From assembly GCF_040151475.1 (NCBI RefSeq), contig NZ_JBDKWG010000132.1, positions 62,001-126,000 of the forward strand: a DNA stretch of 64,000 bases, written 5' to 3'. This document shows positions 9,095 to 18,512 of this stretch, piece by piece. The translations under genes and the position numbers were made by a program. The notes beneath the pieces were generated by a model. The model saw nothing but the letters and a program-made list of their open reading frames with translations. It was not told where the DNA came from and did no database searches. Source of the DNA: CAXBNB01 sp040151475 (GTDB lineage: Bacteria > Bacteroidota > Bacteroidia > Cytophagales > Cyclobacteriaceae). The first letter of the stretch is position 1, and the number at the start of each line of letters is the position of its first letter.

Positions 9095-10552
9095 ATGTTC
9101 AAAAAACTCAAAAACAAACTACTCACACCACTTCTTATTGCTATAGTTCAATTTGGCGCATACAGCCAGGATAATGTATATTCATTGGATGAATGTATCA
9201 AGATAGCATTTGAGAACAACCTGAATGTACAAAGGAGTAAACTGGATCAACAAAACTCTGAAATAAACCTCACTCAGGCAAGAATGTCGAGACTCCCTGA
9301 CCTGAACCTTGGTGGGAGCTATGGCAGCAACTGGGGTCGATCTATTGACCCAACTACCAATACTTTTTTGACAAGAAAAATCAATGCAGCCGGATTAAGT
9401 GGTCAAAGTAATGTTACGCTTTATTCGGGGTTTCAACTGACCAATACCATCAAGCAAAGTATTATTGACCTGCAAGCAGGAAGAAAAGATCTGGAGAAAA
9501 CGAAAAATGATGTAGCACTTTCTGTAGCCAATCTTTACCTGAATGTGATTTTCAATGAGGAACTTCAAAGGAATGCTGAGGTGCAGCTAAACTCTACAAA
9601 CGAACAACTGGACAGGACAAAGAAATTGGTAGATGCGGGGGCATTGCCTGTTACAAATCTGTTAGACCTTCAGGCGCAGCAAGCCACCAACGATCTGAAC
9701 CTGATCAATGCAGAAAACAATTACAATCTGGCCCTACTGCAACTCAAGCAGGCACTGTTGATTGCTGCCAATGATCCTTTTGAAATAGAAGTGCCGGAGA
9801 TTGATGTAGAGTCATTGGATTTAGTCAATTTTGATCCCAATGAAATTTATCAATTGGCAGAAAAAAATCAGCCCGAAATCAATGGCGCAGAATTAAGAAT
9901 TAGAAGTGCTGAGATTGGAATGAAGATTTCCAAAAGTGCTTACTATCCCACATTGTCATTTAGAGGTAGTTTTAGCACCAACTACTCAGGAGCAGCCAAT
10001 CGTCCACGATCATTTTACGATGGTTCTACAATCATAGATACTCCCATAGGATTTCTTGAGTCAGACCCGAATGAGTTGGTCTTGGCTCCAATAGAATACC
10101 TGAATGAAGTACGTACGGATCCTGATTTTACAGTACCGGAACAGTTTAAGGAGAATCTTAGCAAGTATTTGGGCTTGAGCCTGTCAATACCTGTGTTTAA
10201 CAAATGGAGAACAAAATCTTCGGTGCAAAGGGCTATTATTTCCAGAAAAATGGCTGAAATTAATGCAGAAGAAGTAAAATATTCGCTGAGGCAAACTATT
10301 GAAACAGCTTACAATAATTTTTTGTCTGCTTCAAAATCTTACAATGCTTCTCAAAAACAGGTAAAAGCCCTGGAGGAGTCTTTTCGTGTAATAGAAAGTC
10401 AATACAATTTGGGAGCCGTAAATTTTGTTGACTATCAGGTTTCGGTCAACAATTTGTTTATGGCCAGGTCGGACTTGTTGAGAGCGAAATACGATTATAT
10501 TTTCAAAAGTAAAGTACTGGATTTCTACATGGGTAAACCCCTATCATTCTAA
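9095..10552 (+). CDS. TolC-family outer membrane efflux protein
   Basis: A 485-residue outer membrane factor with a signal peptide (residues 1-25, ending in AYSQ). It has the family's two homologous halves of long heptad-rich helices interrupted by beta-strand segments: the N-terminal SLDECIKIAFENNL opening, and QPEINGAELRIRSAEIGMKISKS in compressed form at the second half. It would form the trimeric export duct of a tripartite pump. The adaptor gene starts four bases after its stop, so the two form an operon. Confidence 0.9.
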   Translation: MFKKLKNKLLTPLLIAIVQFGAYSQDNVYSLDECIKIAFENNLNVQRSKLDQQNSEINLTQARMSRLPDLNLGGSYGSNWGRSIDPTTNTFLTRKINAAGLSGQSNVTLYSGFQLTNTIKQSIIDLQAGRKDLEKTKNDVALSVANLYLNVIFNEELQRNAEVQLNSTNEQLDRTKKLVDAGALPVTNLLDLQAQQATNDLNLINAENNYNLALLQLKQALLIAANDPFEIEVPEIDVESLDLVNFDPNEIYQLAEKNQPEINGAELRIRSAEIGMKISKSAYYPTLSFRGSFSTNYSGAANRPRSFYDGSTIIDTPIGFLESDPNELVLAPIEYLNEVRTDPDFTVPEQFKENLSKYLGLSLSIPVFNKWRTKSSVQRAIISRKMAEINAEEVKYSLRQTIETAYNNFLSASKSYNASQKQVKALEESFRVIESQYNLGAVNFVDYQVSVNNLFMARSDLLRAKYDYIFKSKVLDFYMGKPLSF

Positions 10553-10556
10553 AGTT

Positions 10557-11888
10557 ATGGCAAAAAAGAAAAAGAACAACAAACTATTGTACATACTTGT
10601 TGGCGTCATTTTGGTGCTGATTGTTGTAGCATTTATTGGTAAAAAGAAGGGGTGGATTGGGAAAGGTGAAGAGAAAGAAGTGGTACTGGGAAAGCCGAAA
10701 AAAACAGATATAACGGAGAAAGTGAGCGCATCAGGAATGATACAGCCGGTAGTAGAAGTAAAGATAAGCCCTGAAGTACCCGGAGAGATCATAGATCTGT
10801 TTGTCGAAGAAGGTGATTCAGTAGTTATCGGGCAGCCATTGATCAATTTGAAACCGGACAATCTCATCTCTGCAATGGAGAGGGTAGAAGCATCTCTTAA
10901 TCAGCAAAAAGCTCAACTGGCAAATGCCAGATCAGGATTGTATAGGGCTGAAGCTCAATATGCAAGGGTAGAACTGGAATATAACAGGCAAAAAAAGTTA
11001 TTCGATGTTAAAGCAATATCGGAGGCAGATTTTCAATTGGCTGAGGCCAATTATAAAATTGCCAAACAAGACCTGAACTCAGCCAAGCAGAGTGTGATAG
11101 CTGCCGAATATACAGTACAAAGTGCTGAGGCGACTGTTAAAGAAGCTAAAGAAAACCTGAGCTTTACCAGGATTAAAGCTCCAATGACCGGGACAGTCTC
11201 TAAATTGGATGTTGAAAAAGGCGAACGGGTGGTTGGTACTTCTCAGATGGCAGGTACAGAGATGCTCCGTATTGCGGATTTAAATCAGATGGAGGTACGT
11301 GTAGATGTCAATGAGAATGATATTGTGCGGGTGAATCTGGGAGATACAACTATTATAGATGTGGATTCTTATGCTTATCTGGATAAGAAATTTACGGGTG
11401 TGGTGACAGCTATTGCCAATACTGCCAATATGAAAGCTTCGGCAGATGCAGTGACAGAATTTGAAGTAAAAATACGGATATTGAATGAATCTTTTAAAGA
11501 CTTAAAGCAGGGATTCAGAAGTCCGTTTCGTCCCGGGATGACAGCCAGTGTAGATATTATCACAGAAACCAAAAAGGATGTTATGTCAGTGCCATTGGGA
11601 GCGGTTACTACCAGGATACCAAATAAAAAAGAGGGTAAAGAAGGCGATGAGAAAGCTGTAAAGAAAGACAAGGAACTACAGGAAGTAGTATTTGTGAATG
11701 AGGATGGTAAAGTGAAAATGATAGAAGTAAAAACCGGAATCAGCGATTTTGAAAACATTGAAATACTTGCTGGAATAGAAGGAGATGAAGATATTGTAAC
11801 AGGTCCTTTCCTTGAAATTTCAAAAAACCTGAAAGAAGGGGATGCCATCAAACAAGAGGAAAAACCTAATAAGGAGGACAAAGAATAA
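10557..11888 (+). CDS. Periplasmic adaptor (HlyD/MacA-like) of a tripartite efflux system
   Basis: A 443-residue membrane-fusion protein. A lysine-rich N-terminus precedes one transmembrane helix (about 9-26), then come a biotinyl-lipoyl barrel half (GEIIDLFVEEGDSV), a coiled-coil hairpin rich in Ala/Glu/Gln (about 105-200), the second lipoyl half (FTRIKAPMTGTVSKLDVEKGERV) and beta-barrel domains. A Lys/Glu-rich low-complexity insert lies near residues 356-378. It is expected to bridge the TolC-like partner to an inner-membrane ABC transporter of MacB type. No such ABC permease or ATPase follows here; the next gene is an unrelated acyltransferase-like protein, so the energising component is presumably elsewhere. 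Confidence 0.88.
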   Translation: MAKKKKNNKLLYILVGVILVLIVVAFIGKKKGWIGKGEEKEVVLGKPKKTDITEKVSASGMIQPVVEVKISPEVPGEIIDLFVEEGDSVVIGQPLINLKPDNLISAMERVEASLNQQKAQLANARSGLYRAEAQYARVELEYNRQKKLFDVKAISEADFQLAEANYKIAKQDLNSAKQSVIAAEYTVQSAEATVKEAKENLSFTRIKAPMTGTVSKLDVEKGERVVGTSQMAGTEMLRIADLNQMEVRVDVNENDIVRVNLGDTTIIDVDSYAYLDKKFTGVVTAIANTANMKASADAVTEFEVKIRILNESFKDLKQGFRSPFRPGMTASVDIITETKKDVMSVPLGAVTTRIPNKKEGKEGDEKAVKKDKELQEVVFVNEDGKVKMIEVKTGISDFENIEILAGIEGDEDIVTGPFLEISKNLKEGDAIKQEEKPNKEDKE

Positions 11889-11967
11889 AGTTGTTTGATT
11901 GAGATAGATTCTTCTATCTTAAATTAATTCATTTCATTATATTGCGTTTTTAAAATAAAGCAATAAA

Positions 11968-13077
11968 ATGAAAGAAAAAAGTAGGCGTTTACTTTCGATA
12001 GATGCCCTTAGGGGTTTTGATATGTTTTTTATTTCCGGTGGAGGTACATTTTTGTACCTGATCAATGGAAAGACAGGATGGGCTTGGGTGGATGCCATAG
12101 CCGATCAAATGAAGCACCCAGCCTGGGATGGCTTTACATTTTACGATTTCATTTTTCCCCTTTTTCTTTTCATATCCGGAGTTTCATTGAGCTTTTCTTT
12201 AAGTAAAAACCTTACATCAGGGGCTTCTAACAAGGAGCTGTACAAAAAAGCCTTTAAAAGAATGATGATCCTGATCGTACTCGGGATTGTATACAAAAAC
12301 GCTCCGTTACCGTTGTTTGATCCTTCCAATATCAGGTTTGGAAGTGTCCTTGGTCGAATCGGTATCGCTACTTTTGTTACCACCATCATTTGTCTGAATA
12401 ACTCACAAAAGCAACGACTACTCTGGGCAGGAGGAATATTGCTCAGCTATTATGCAGCCCTTTATCTTATCCCTGTACCCGATTACGGTATGGGTGACTT
12501 GTCTTTTGAAGGCAATCTGGTTGGCTGGCTGGACAGAACCATTATGCCCGGAAGGCTAAAGCAAGATGGCATCTATGATGAATTGGCTTTCCTTACCCAG
12601 TTTCCGGCATTGTGCCTCACTATATTAGGCGCTTGGGCAGGGGATATATTGCGCTCTCAAAGTACTGAAAGCAATAAAAAACTATCTCATCTTATCCTGA
12701 TAGGAGTGTCAGGGATAGCCTTGGGACTTATATGGAGTTTGCATTTTCCGATCAACAAACACCTTTGGACAAGTTCATTTATTTTGTTGACGGGAGGAAT
12801 GGGATTTTTGATTCTGACGCTCTTTTACTGGATCATAGATGTGATGGGCTATTCGAAATGGGCATTCTTTTTCAAAGTAATTGGAATGAACTCATTGGTG
12901 ATATACTTTGCTTACTCATTCATCAATTTCAATTACACCTCCCAAAAAATTTTCGGCGGATTGTTGAGTGTTTTTGATGAAAAATGGCATGAAATATTGG
13001 TGTCTCTTGGAGCGACGGGGTTGGTATGGCTGTTCCTTTACATCCTCTATCGCAATAAGCTGTTTGTGAAGATTTAG
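11968..13077 (+). CDS. Heparan-alpha-glucosaminide N-acetyltransferase-like membrane protein (DUF5009 type)
   Basis: A 369-residue, roughly ten-helix inner membrane protein. It begins with RLLSIDALRGFDMFFI and contains FYDFIFPLFLFISGVSLSFS, the hallmark N-terminal segment of the HGSNAT/DUF5009 family. Family members transfer acetyl groups across membranes to amino sugars. The location 4 kb before a glycosaminoglycan-like degradation cluster would suit modification of unsulfated glucosamine residues, but this functional link is inference. It stands alone behind an 80-bp gap from the efflux operon. Confidence 0.75.
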   Translation: MKEKSRRLLSIDALRGFDMFFISGGGTFLYLINGKTGWAWVDAIADQMKHPAWDGFTFYDFIFPLFLFISGVSLSFSLSKNLTSGASNKELYKKAFKRMMILIVLGIVYKNAPLPLFDPSNIRFGSVLGRIGIATFVTTIICLNNSQKQRLLWAGGILLSYYAALYLIPVPDYGMGDLSFEGNLVGWLDRTIMPGRLKQDGIYDELAFLTQFPALCLTILGAWAGDILRSQSTESNKKLSHLILIGVSGIALGLIWSLHFPINKHLWTSSFILLTGGMGFLILTLFYWIIDVMGYSKWAFFFKVIGMNSLVIYFAYSFINFNYTSQKIFGGLLSVFDEKWHEILVSLGATGLVWLFLYILYRNKLFVKI

Positions 13078-13145
13078 CTTAGGGAGTAAGGGGTTTCAAT
13101 TGTTTCCAATCAGACCATTCACAATTAAGTCATTAAATTGGAAAC

Positions 13146-13634
13146 ATGAAAAATTATACACTTTCACTTTTTTTGGTTCTTGTTTGCCTTCATGCATCAG
13201 GGCAAGAAAAGGAGACACCAAGAGTGTCTCTAAATTCAAATGAAATCAATCTGAGTAAAACCTATATAAATCCAGTCAATATTGACTCTATAAGAGTGGA
13301 TAAGGTAGGAAAGATGAGAGGTATGCATCTATATAGCAATGATTTAGTGTTTTTGTCTCTGGAAGAGGTTTTGGAAACCCATACTGAAATTTCTATGAGT
13401 GATTCTCTCCTATTTCGTATTAACGGGAAAGTGGTCGGTGAAATAGAAAATTTAAGAATTGACCAGTCATTCTTTATTTATATTGAGATCGAAGAAACTG
13501 AAGATGTCGGGTATTTGTCAAATAAATACAATGGTTTGAAAATAGTCAATATTGAACTTGAGAAGGAAGAAAGAAAACCGAAAATACATATTAGAGGGTA
13601 TTATGACATTCTTGGGAAATTGGAAGGTATCTGA
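13146..13634 (+). CDS. Hypothetical secreted protein
   Basis: I do not recognise this 162-residue protein. It has a clear signal peptide (MKNYTLSLFLVLVCLHASGQ, cleavage near residue 20), and the rest looks like a small beta-rich domain with alternating hydrophobic residues. The tail is very charged (EKEERKPKIHIRG). It stands between the acyltransferase-like gene and another unrecognised secreted protein, with a dispersed inverted repeat behind it. Confidence 0.55.
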   Translation: MKNYTLSLFLVLVCLHASGQEKETPRVSLNSNEINLSKTYINPVNIDSIRVDKVGKMRGMHLYSNDLVFLSLEEVLETHTEISMSDSLLFRINGKVVGEIENLRIDQSFFIYIEIEETEDVGYLSNKYNGLKIVNIELEKEERKPKIHIRGYYDILGKLEGI

Positions 13635-13672
13635 GGGTATTTATCCAAAGTTATCTCTAGTCACCTCTAGTC

Positions 13673-13740
13673 TTAGCGTCTCGCTGAGACTTTTCCCAAC
13701 GGATGCTTTTGATTACTTTTTGGTCTTAGCGAGACGCTAA
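13673..13740. repeat. 18-bp inverted repeat, possible REP element or terminator
   Basis: TTAGCGTCTCGCTGAGAC (13673-13690) pairs with GTCTTAGCGAGACGCTAA (13723-13740) with one G-T mismatch and a 32-nt loop. No T-run follows. The arms contain a short internal palindrome (AGCG...CGCT). It sits 39 bp beyond the stop of the 162-residue gene. The remaining spacer to about 13970 holds nothing I recognise. Confidence 0.55.
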
Positions 13741-13970
13741 AACCAGAAGAGATCCTTCCTGTGTCGTGCCAATTTGCTTAGTCTGACGGCTATTGTGGGA
13801 ACGTAAACCAAGAGATGAAAAAAATGAAAAATATGTATGGTCAAGAGCATCATTAGTCACTTCACAAATACCTGTTTCAAAAACAGAATTAATCCATTAA
13901 ATTTGATAATGACATTAGATAAATAATGCAGATGCGCATTATGCAATCTTTATCATCCATAACTTCAATA

Positions 13971-15149
13971 ATGAGTAAAATTTCTCTGCTTTTTTTATTA
14001 GGTCTCTCAGGATATTGTTCATATGCCCAAACTCGATATTATCACGTTGATTCAGCAGAATTTCACTTAAAACCTTCTGATGAGAAAGTAATATCTGATT
14101 GTGTGTTTTATAAGGACTCGACAAACATTGAGATACATACATGGTTTCATTATGATCCTTATATGCTCATTTCTGATTCGGCATATTTTGTAAATGGCAT
14201 ATTGTTCAAAGAGCAGAATTTATATGGGAAATCCGCAAATGAAATGAGTAAAACCAAATTAATTTATCATGATGATACGGTTTTTGTAACAACCAAAGGA
14301 CTCCATGGTTCTTACAGTTATTCAGCAATTAAGATGTCAGGTTTTGATAGTATGAATTATCCTAATTCTGATATGAAACTATTTGGTTGGTCAATAGTTA
14401 AGAGTCATTCTGGTCAAATTACAGATTCAATCTATCATCAAGATGATCAAATGAGAATATATAAGCAGTTTCATAACAATGGTCAAATAGGACGTCATGA
14501 GTATATAGAAAATGGAGAGGTAAAGACATTTCTATATAAAGAAAATGGGAGAAGAATAAAAGGAAAAAACAGAATATGGAATCAATATGTGAATTATCCT
14601 GACTCTGCAGATGTCAAATATTACTCACCAGATAACCAAGAGTTTTTTGGATGTTACGCTGAAGGCGATACAGCGATTGTTAAAATGCTAACATGGACTT
14701 ATTATAGACCATATCAGTTAATTGGTGATTCTTCCTACTATACAAATGATGGTCTAATAAGGGAACAAGAGCTTTATTGGTTCGATCTTGAAAAAATTGT
14801 ATCTGACAAATTTATTTATCATGGTGATACGGTTGACCGTGAGTCAAATGGAAGAAATAGTAAGTATTTCTCTCAATACATTAAGACAGTAAATTGTCAA
14901 GATCAGTATTCAGTATATGGAGATAAAACAGGTTACAAGTTGTTTGGTTGGTCAATAACAATACATGATGAAGGATACGTAATGGATTCTACTTATTATG
15001 AGAATGATACACGTAGAATATTCAAAGAATATTATGACAATGGTCAACTGAAACTCTATCTAAATCTTTATGATAGTATTAAAACGAAGGTGGAATACAA
15101 GAGAAATGGTAAATTAAGGGCTAGATATTTTGATGGTCTTTTTGAATAG
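13971..15149 (+). CDS. Hypothetical secreted protein with an internal two-fold repeat
   Basis: The ATG at 13971 is preferred (392 residues) because it begins a signal peptide, MSKISLLFLLGLSGYCSYAQ; an ATG at 13926 would add a non-signal extension. The mature protein is a direct duplication of about 180 residues. In each half a TWxxYxPYxLIxDSxYxxN segment is followed by IYHxDTV, then KLFGWSI, then an NNGQ/DNGQ stretch close to the MORN_2 (antitoxin-repeat-like) pattern, for example YKQFHNNGQIGRHEYIENG and FKEYYDNGQLKLYL. Many Bacteroidota encode exported MORN_2-like proteins of unknown role. A hairpin terminator follows 138 bp after the stop. No functional partner is evident. Confidence 0.65.
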   Translation: MSKISLLFLLGLSGYCSYAQTRYYHVDSAEFHLKPSDEKVISDCVFYKDSTNIEIHTWFHYDPYMLISDSAYFVNGILFKEQNLYGKSANEMSKTKLIYHDDTVFVTTKGLHGSYSYSAIKMSGFDSMNYPNSDMKLFGWSIVKSHSGQITDSIYHQDDQMRIYKQFHNNGQIGRHEYIENGEVKTFLYKENGRRIKGKNRIWNQYVNYPDSADVKYYSPDNQEFFGCYAEGDTAIVKMLTWTYYRPYQLIGDSSYYTNDGLIREQELYWFDLEKIVSDKFIYHGDTVDRESNGRNSKYFSQYIKTVNCQDQYSVYGDKTGYKLFGWSITIHDEGYVMDSTYYENDTRRIFKEYYDNGQLKLYLNLYDSIKTKVEYKRNGKLRARYFDGLFE

Positions 15150-15287
15150 CATGACTTAATAGTTGTAGTTTTTGTGACTTTTTAAACTGGTAACAAAAGA
15201 TAAATAAATTGAGGGCTGAATTGAAATTCTAAAGTTCATCCGATTCAGGTAAGTCTGTCAAGTAGAATTTAAATATCGCTCTTGGCT

Positions 15288-15332
15288 CGTAGGTTAGGAA
15301 AGCAAGGTGCTTTTCATTCCCTACGTTTTTTA
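15288..15332 (+). terminator. Rho-independent terminator
   Basis: CGTAGG (15288-15293) pairs with CCTACG (15320-15325), and an inner GAAAGC pairs with GCTTTTC, followed by a seven-T run (15326-15332). It would end transcription from the two-fold-repeat gene. The rest of 15150-15463 shows no gene or recognisable signal. Confidence 0.65.
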
Positions 15333-15463
15333 TCAAGGGGCTCAGAAGAACATTTTATATTTCTAACCAATTGAACATTTCGAGCAACAAAAAACAAGTG
15401 AATCATAATAAAATGAATATCAATATGATCTTTTTTGTGCCTTGTGTTATAGATTAAAGCATC

Positions 15464-16249
15464 ATGAATAGACTAGCAGATATCAATGACAAGAACTTTC
15501 AAAAGGAGCTAAGAGGGGATTTTGTGCGAGATGGGTTCATCTTTTTTCCAGGTTTTTTGAATGAACAAGAGATTAAGTTAGTTCAAACGAAGGTGACTGA
15601 ATTCATTGATAAGAAAGTTGCTGGAATGCCGGAAAAGGAAGTGTACTATGAAGACAAGAATGATAAGAGTACATTGAAACAATTGCAGAAACTCTTTGAC
15701 CATGATGCGTTTTTCTTTGACATGATGTTTGGCAGCAGGTTTGAAAAACTGGCATCTATTTTACTGGACGATCAAGTGCATGGGAAAAACATCCAGTATT
15801 TCAATAAGCCTCCAAAGATTGGCAAGCCAACCCCAGCACATCAGGACGGTTATTATTTCATGCTGCAACCTAATGAAGCCGTGACCATGTGGATGGCATT
15901 AGAGCGGGTAGATGAAGAAAATGGTTGTGTGAGGTATGTAAAAGGCTCGCACAGGTATGGCATGAGAGACCATGGAAAAACCAAAACTTTGGGATTTTCT
16001 CAAGGGATTACGGATTTTGGATGTCCCAATGATGTGGAGAATGAGGTGTTTTTTCCGATGCAAGATGGAGACTTGCTGGTACATCATTCATTGACCATTC
16101 ATCGAGCCGATGGAAATTCAAGTGAGAACAGGTCAAGGAAGGCCATGGGCTTCATTTACTATGCTGATAAGGCCCAAGAAAATAAAAAAGCCCATGAAGA
16201 ATATGCCAAGCAATTGGAAGAGGAGCTTAAGCAAACGGCCAAAATATAG
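15464..16249 (+). CDS. Phytanoyl-CoA dioxygenase (PhyH) family protein
   Basis: A 261-residue cytoplasmic protein of the PhyH Fe(II)/2-oxoglutarate dioxygenase superfamily. The iron triad is visible: His126 and Asp128 in PAHQDGYY, and the distal His213 in HHSLTIHRADGN. A 2-oxoglutarate-binding Arg is likely in the ENRSRKAMGF segment. Length is usual for the family, whose substrates range from fatty acyl chains to small metabolites and sugars. The substrate cannot be deduced here. Flanking spacers isolate it from both neighbours, so it is probably monocistronic. Confidence 0.85.
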   Translation: MNRLADINDKNFQKELRGDFVRDGFIFFPGFLNEQEIKLVQTKVTEFIDKKVAGMPEKEVYYEDKNDKSTLKQLQKLFDHDAFFFDMMFGSRFEKLASILLDDQVHGKNIQYFNKPPKIGKPTPAHQDGYYFMLQPNEAVTMWMALERVDEENGCVRYVKGSHRYGMRDHGKTKTLGFSQGITDFGCPNDVENEVFFPMQDGDLLVHHSLTIHRADGNSSENRSRKAMGFIYYADKAQENKKAHEEYAKQLEEELKQTAKI

Positions 16250-16386
16250 TTTGAACGCCAATGTTTGCCTCGCTAAGATCAGTGATCAGCGGAGATCCTT
16301 CACTAAGTTCAGGATGACAAGGAGAGTTTGGAGCTTAATATCGACTTTTACAGCTGTAGCCTGATTATTTCTTGCGCTGCTTCCTT

Positions 16387-16435
16387 GTCACACTGAGCGC
16401 CCGCCTGCCGGCGAGGCAGGTAGCGAAGTGTCTCA
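16387..16435. repeat. REP-like palindromic repeat (CACACTGAGCG...CGAAGTGTCTCA type)
   Basis: GTCACACTGAGCG and its near-complement AGCGAAGTGTCTC flank an inner hairpin, CCTGCC (16404-16409) with GGCAGG (16415-16420). This style of intergenic repeat is widespread in Bacteroidota. A nearby TTCAGGATGACAAGG string (about 16308-16322) looks like another partial copy. The rest of 16250-16633 has no recognisable gene. Confidence 0.55.
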
Positions 16436-16633
16436 ATTTGACAATTGTTGTCGTCAAACGGTAATTAAGATGAAAAGTAGTTTTTGCGTATTCCATCTTA
16501 CAATCAAGGACTGAGAATATCTGCTATGACGTCTCACTCAGATCAGATAAGCCCAAATTATCATTTCACCATTTTCTAAGGAAAAACCAACTCCATTCGC
16601 TATATTTAAATGATCAACTAAACAACCTAATTC

Positions 16634-16909
16634 ATGACAGGAGGAGCAGGATTTGCACGAGACTCAAGAAGTAATCAGGAGAAAAATCTTCGTTACTTAG
16701 ATAAGTTCAGTGCTGGCCACTTCAAAAAAACCTATTATAAAACCACAAAAGTAAAGCGCTACAGACACAAAGAGACGACACCAGAACAACTAAAAGAGAT
16801 CAAGGATTCTATGAGAACAGAAGCAAGACAATTTCGGCAAAAGTCCGGAATGCTCTTAATAGCCGTGATTATTTTAACCACCATTAGTATGTTACTGATT
16901 TTTATATAG
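16634..16909 (+). CDS. Small conserved-type membrane protein, function unknown
   Basis: This 91-residue protein has a basic, Arg/Lys/Tyr-rich N-terminal two thirds (about 40% charged) and a single C-terminal transmembrane helix (about residues 70-90, MLLIAVIILTTISMLLIFI), so it is tail-anchored with the basic part in the cytoplasm. I do not recognise a function. It stands alone between the PhyH gene and the polysaccharide cluster. Codon use and composition look like those of a real gene, with no internal repeats. Confidence 0.6.
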   Translation: MTGGAGFARDSRSNQEKNLRYLDKFSAGHFKKTYYKTTKVKRYRHKETTPEQLKEIKDSMRTEARQFRQKSGMLLIAVIILTTISMLLIFI

Positions 16910-17072
16910 GTAAGTATCAAACCAGACCGCAATGATAGAGAAGCACTTTTCCTTATACCCTTAATTCATTCCATTTACTCCTTCACACATCTACCTCCGC
17001 AAATGATACAATAGTACCTTTAGGACTCATCCAACTCAAATTAGATTTGTTTTATATTAAACTTACAAACAC

Positions 17073-18458
17073 TTGAAAAGAAGGGAATTTATAGGAAAGA
17101 CGTCAACAGGATTGGGAGCGGTATTGTTGGCACCAGGTATCATGGCATTTCAGTTCGGGAAAGAAAAGAAACGTTCGTTTAAAATCAGGCAATACAGGCA
17201 GGGCAGGTTTTTAGCTCCGGTACAGTGTGTCACACCTGACGATGGGTTTTACCTCCATACGTTCTACGACGTATGCCCACTTAGTCCAAGTCAGCAATAC
17301 CTGGCGGTGACTAAGTTTCCTTACCAGCAGAAAACTCCCATGTGGGGTGATGAATCAGAGATTTGTGTGATCGACCTGCACAACGAAACCATAGAGACGG
17401 TATATAGAACCAAAGGATGGTCATTCCAGTTAGGAGCCAACGTGCAGTGGGGCAATAGCGGTGATCGTTATCTGTATGCCAATGACATCATCGATGAGAA
17501 ACCGGTATGTGTAAGGATTGACCTGCAAACGGACGAAGTGAAGGCTTATTCCGGAGCTAAGTACGACCTTTCACCAGACGATAAATACATCATTAGTCCT
17601 AATCTACTGACCATGAATATCCACCAATACGGCTATGCTGTGCCGGACAGGGTACACGGAAAACCGAGTGTATTCACAATGGAGGATATGCCCAAAGAGG
17701 GGCTTTGGAGAACCAACCTGGATACCAACGAAACAGAGCTGTTGGTTGCTATGCCGGAATTCGTAGCAAAGGTAGAAGGACCGGTAGAAGACAAGGAATA
17801 CTATAAGAGAAGTGTCAATTACCTGTTTCACTCTAAGTACAACAAGCAGAATACCAAGATCATGCAGGTGTTCAGGGGGTTGATCGATAATGAAGGCAGG
17901 GATGCGTCACTTTTTACCATGGATACTGAGGGAGGTAATCTTAAACAATGTCTGAGTAGAAACCACTGGAATCAAAAAGCCAGGTTCGGAGGAGGAGGAA
18001 ACCATCCCAATTGGCATCCTGATGGTGAGCACATCATTATGAATTGCATACCAAACTGGCTGGGTTATGAGAATATGATGTTTTGCCAGTTTAAACATGA
18101 TGGATCTGATTTTAAAATACTGTCCGAAGAGCATCTTGGCAGTGGACACCCAAGTATAAATGCAGATTCTACCTATCTTTTGGCAGATACCTATCCCAAA
18201 CAACAATGGATCTCTTCACCTAAAGGTGAAATACCCATTCGTTTGATTGATTTAAAAGACAATCATGAACAGATGATTTGTTCTATAGGCACCAATGTAG
18301 GTAATGATTGGAAAGCCTATAAAAAAGGGGAAACAGGTAGCCATTACAAACTCGATCCGCATCCTGTCTGGAGCAGAGACTATAAGAAAGTGGTATTTAA
18401 TGGTGCTCCAGAAGGCAGGAGACAGGTATATTTGGCTGATTTATCAGGTTTAGTTTGA
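17073..18458 (+). CDS. Oligogalacturonate lyase-like (PL22-type) beta-propeller protein
   Basis: A 461-residue exported protein with a twin-arginine-like N-terminus (MKRREFIGKTSTGLGAVLLA). The body is a WD/TolB-like propeller: repeats such as YPLSPSQQYLAVTKF-like, WGNSGDRYLYANDI, DLSPDDKYIISPN, HPNWHPDGEHIIMN and HPVWSRDYKKVVFNG. The His-rich segments (GGGNHPNWHPDG, HPHPVWS-like) match the metal-binding region of oligogalacturonide lyases. Such enzymes cleave uronic-acid oligosaccharides by beta-elimination in the periplasm. The start is TTG at 17073; no in-frame ATG precedes the RR motif. It opens the co-directional sulfatase/lyase cluster, consistent with processing uronate-containing oligosaccharides. 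Confidence 0.72.
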   Translation: MKRREFIGKTSTGLGAVLLAPGIMAFQFGKEKKRSFKIRQYRQGRFLAPVQCVTPDDGFYLHTFYDVCPLSPSQQYLAVTKFPYQQKTPMWGDESEICVIDLHNETIETVYRTKGWSFQLGANVQWGNSGDRYLYANDIIDEKPVCVRIDLQTDEVKAYSGAKYDLSPDDKYIISPNLLTMNIHQYGYAVPDRVHGKPSVFTMEDMPKEGLWRTNLDTNETELLVAMPEFVAKVEGPVEDKEYYKRSVNYLFHSKYNKQNTKIMQVFRGLIDNEGRDASLFTMDTEGGNLKQCLSRNHWNQKARFGGGGNHPNWHPDGEHIIMNCIPNWLGYENMMFCQFKHDGSDFKILSEEHLGSGHPSINADSTYLLADTYPKQQWISSPKGEIPIRLIDLKDNHEQMICSIGTNVGNDWKAYKKGETGSHYKLDPHPVWSRDYKKVVFNGAPEGRRQVYLADLSGLV

Positions 18459-18512
18459 AGATTGGATTCTCAATGTGAGAGTTCGTATTTTTAGGATGAA
18501 ATAAAAAAACAC

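Noticed and set aside
10544..11881. Long antisense open frames opposite the efflux adaptor
   Set aside because: They mirror the Lys/Glu-rich coding strand (giving Ser/Phe-rich peptides) and have no family features.
9095..13077. TolC, adaptor and acyltransferase-like gene as one export system
   Set aside because: The acyltransferase-like gene has no transporter ATPase or RND features and is separated by an 80-bp gap; only the first two form a convincing pair.
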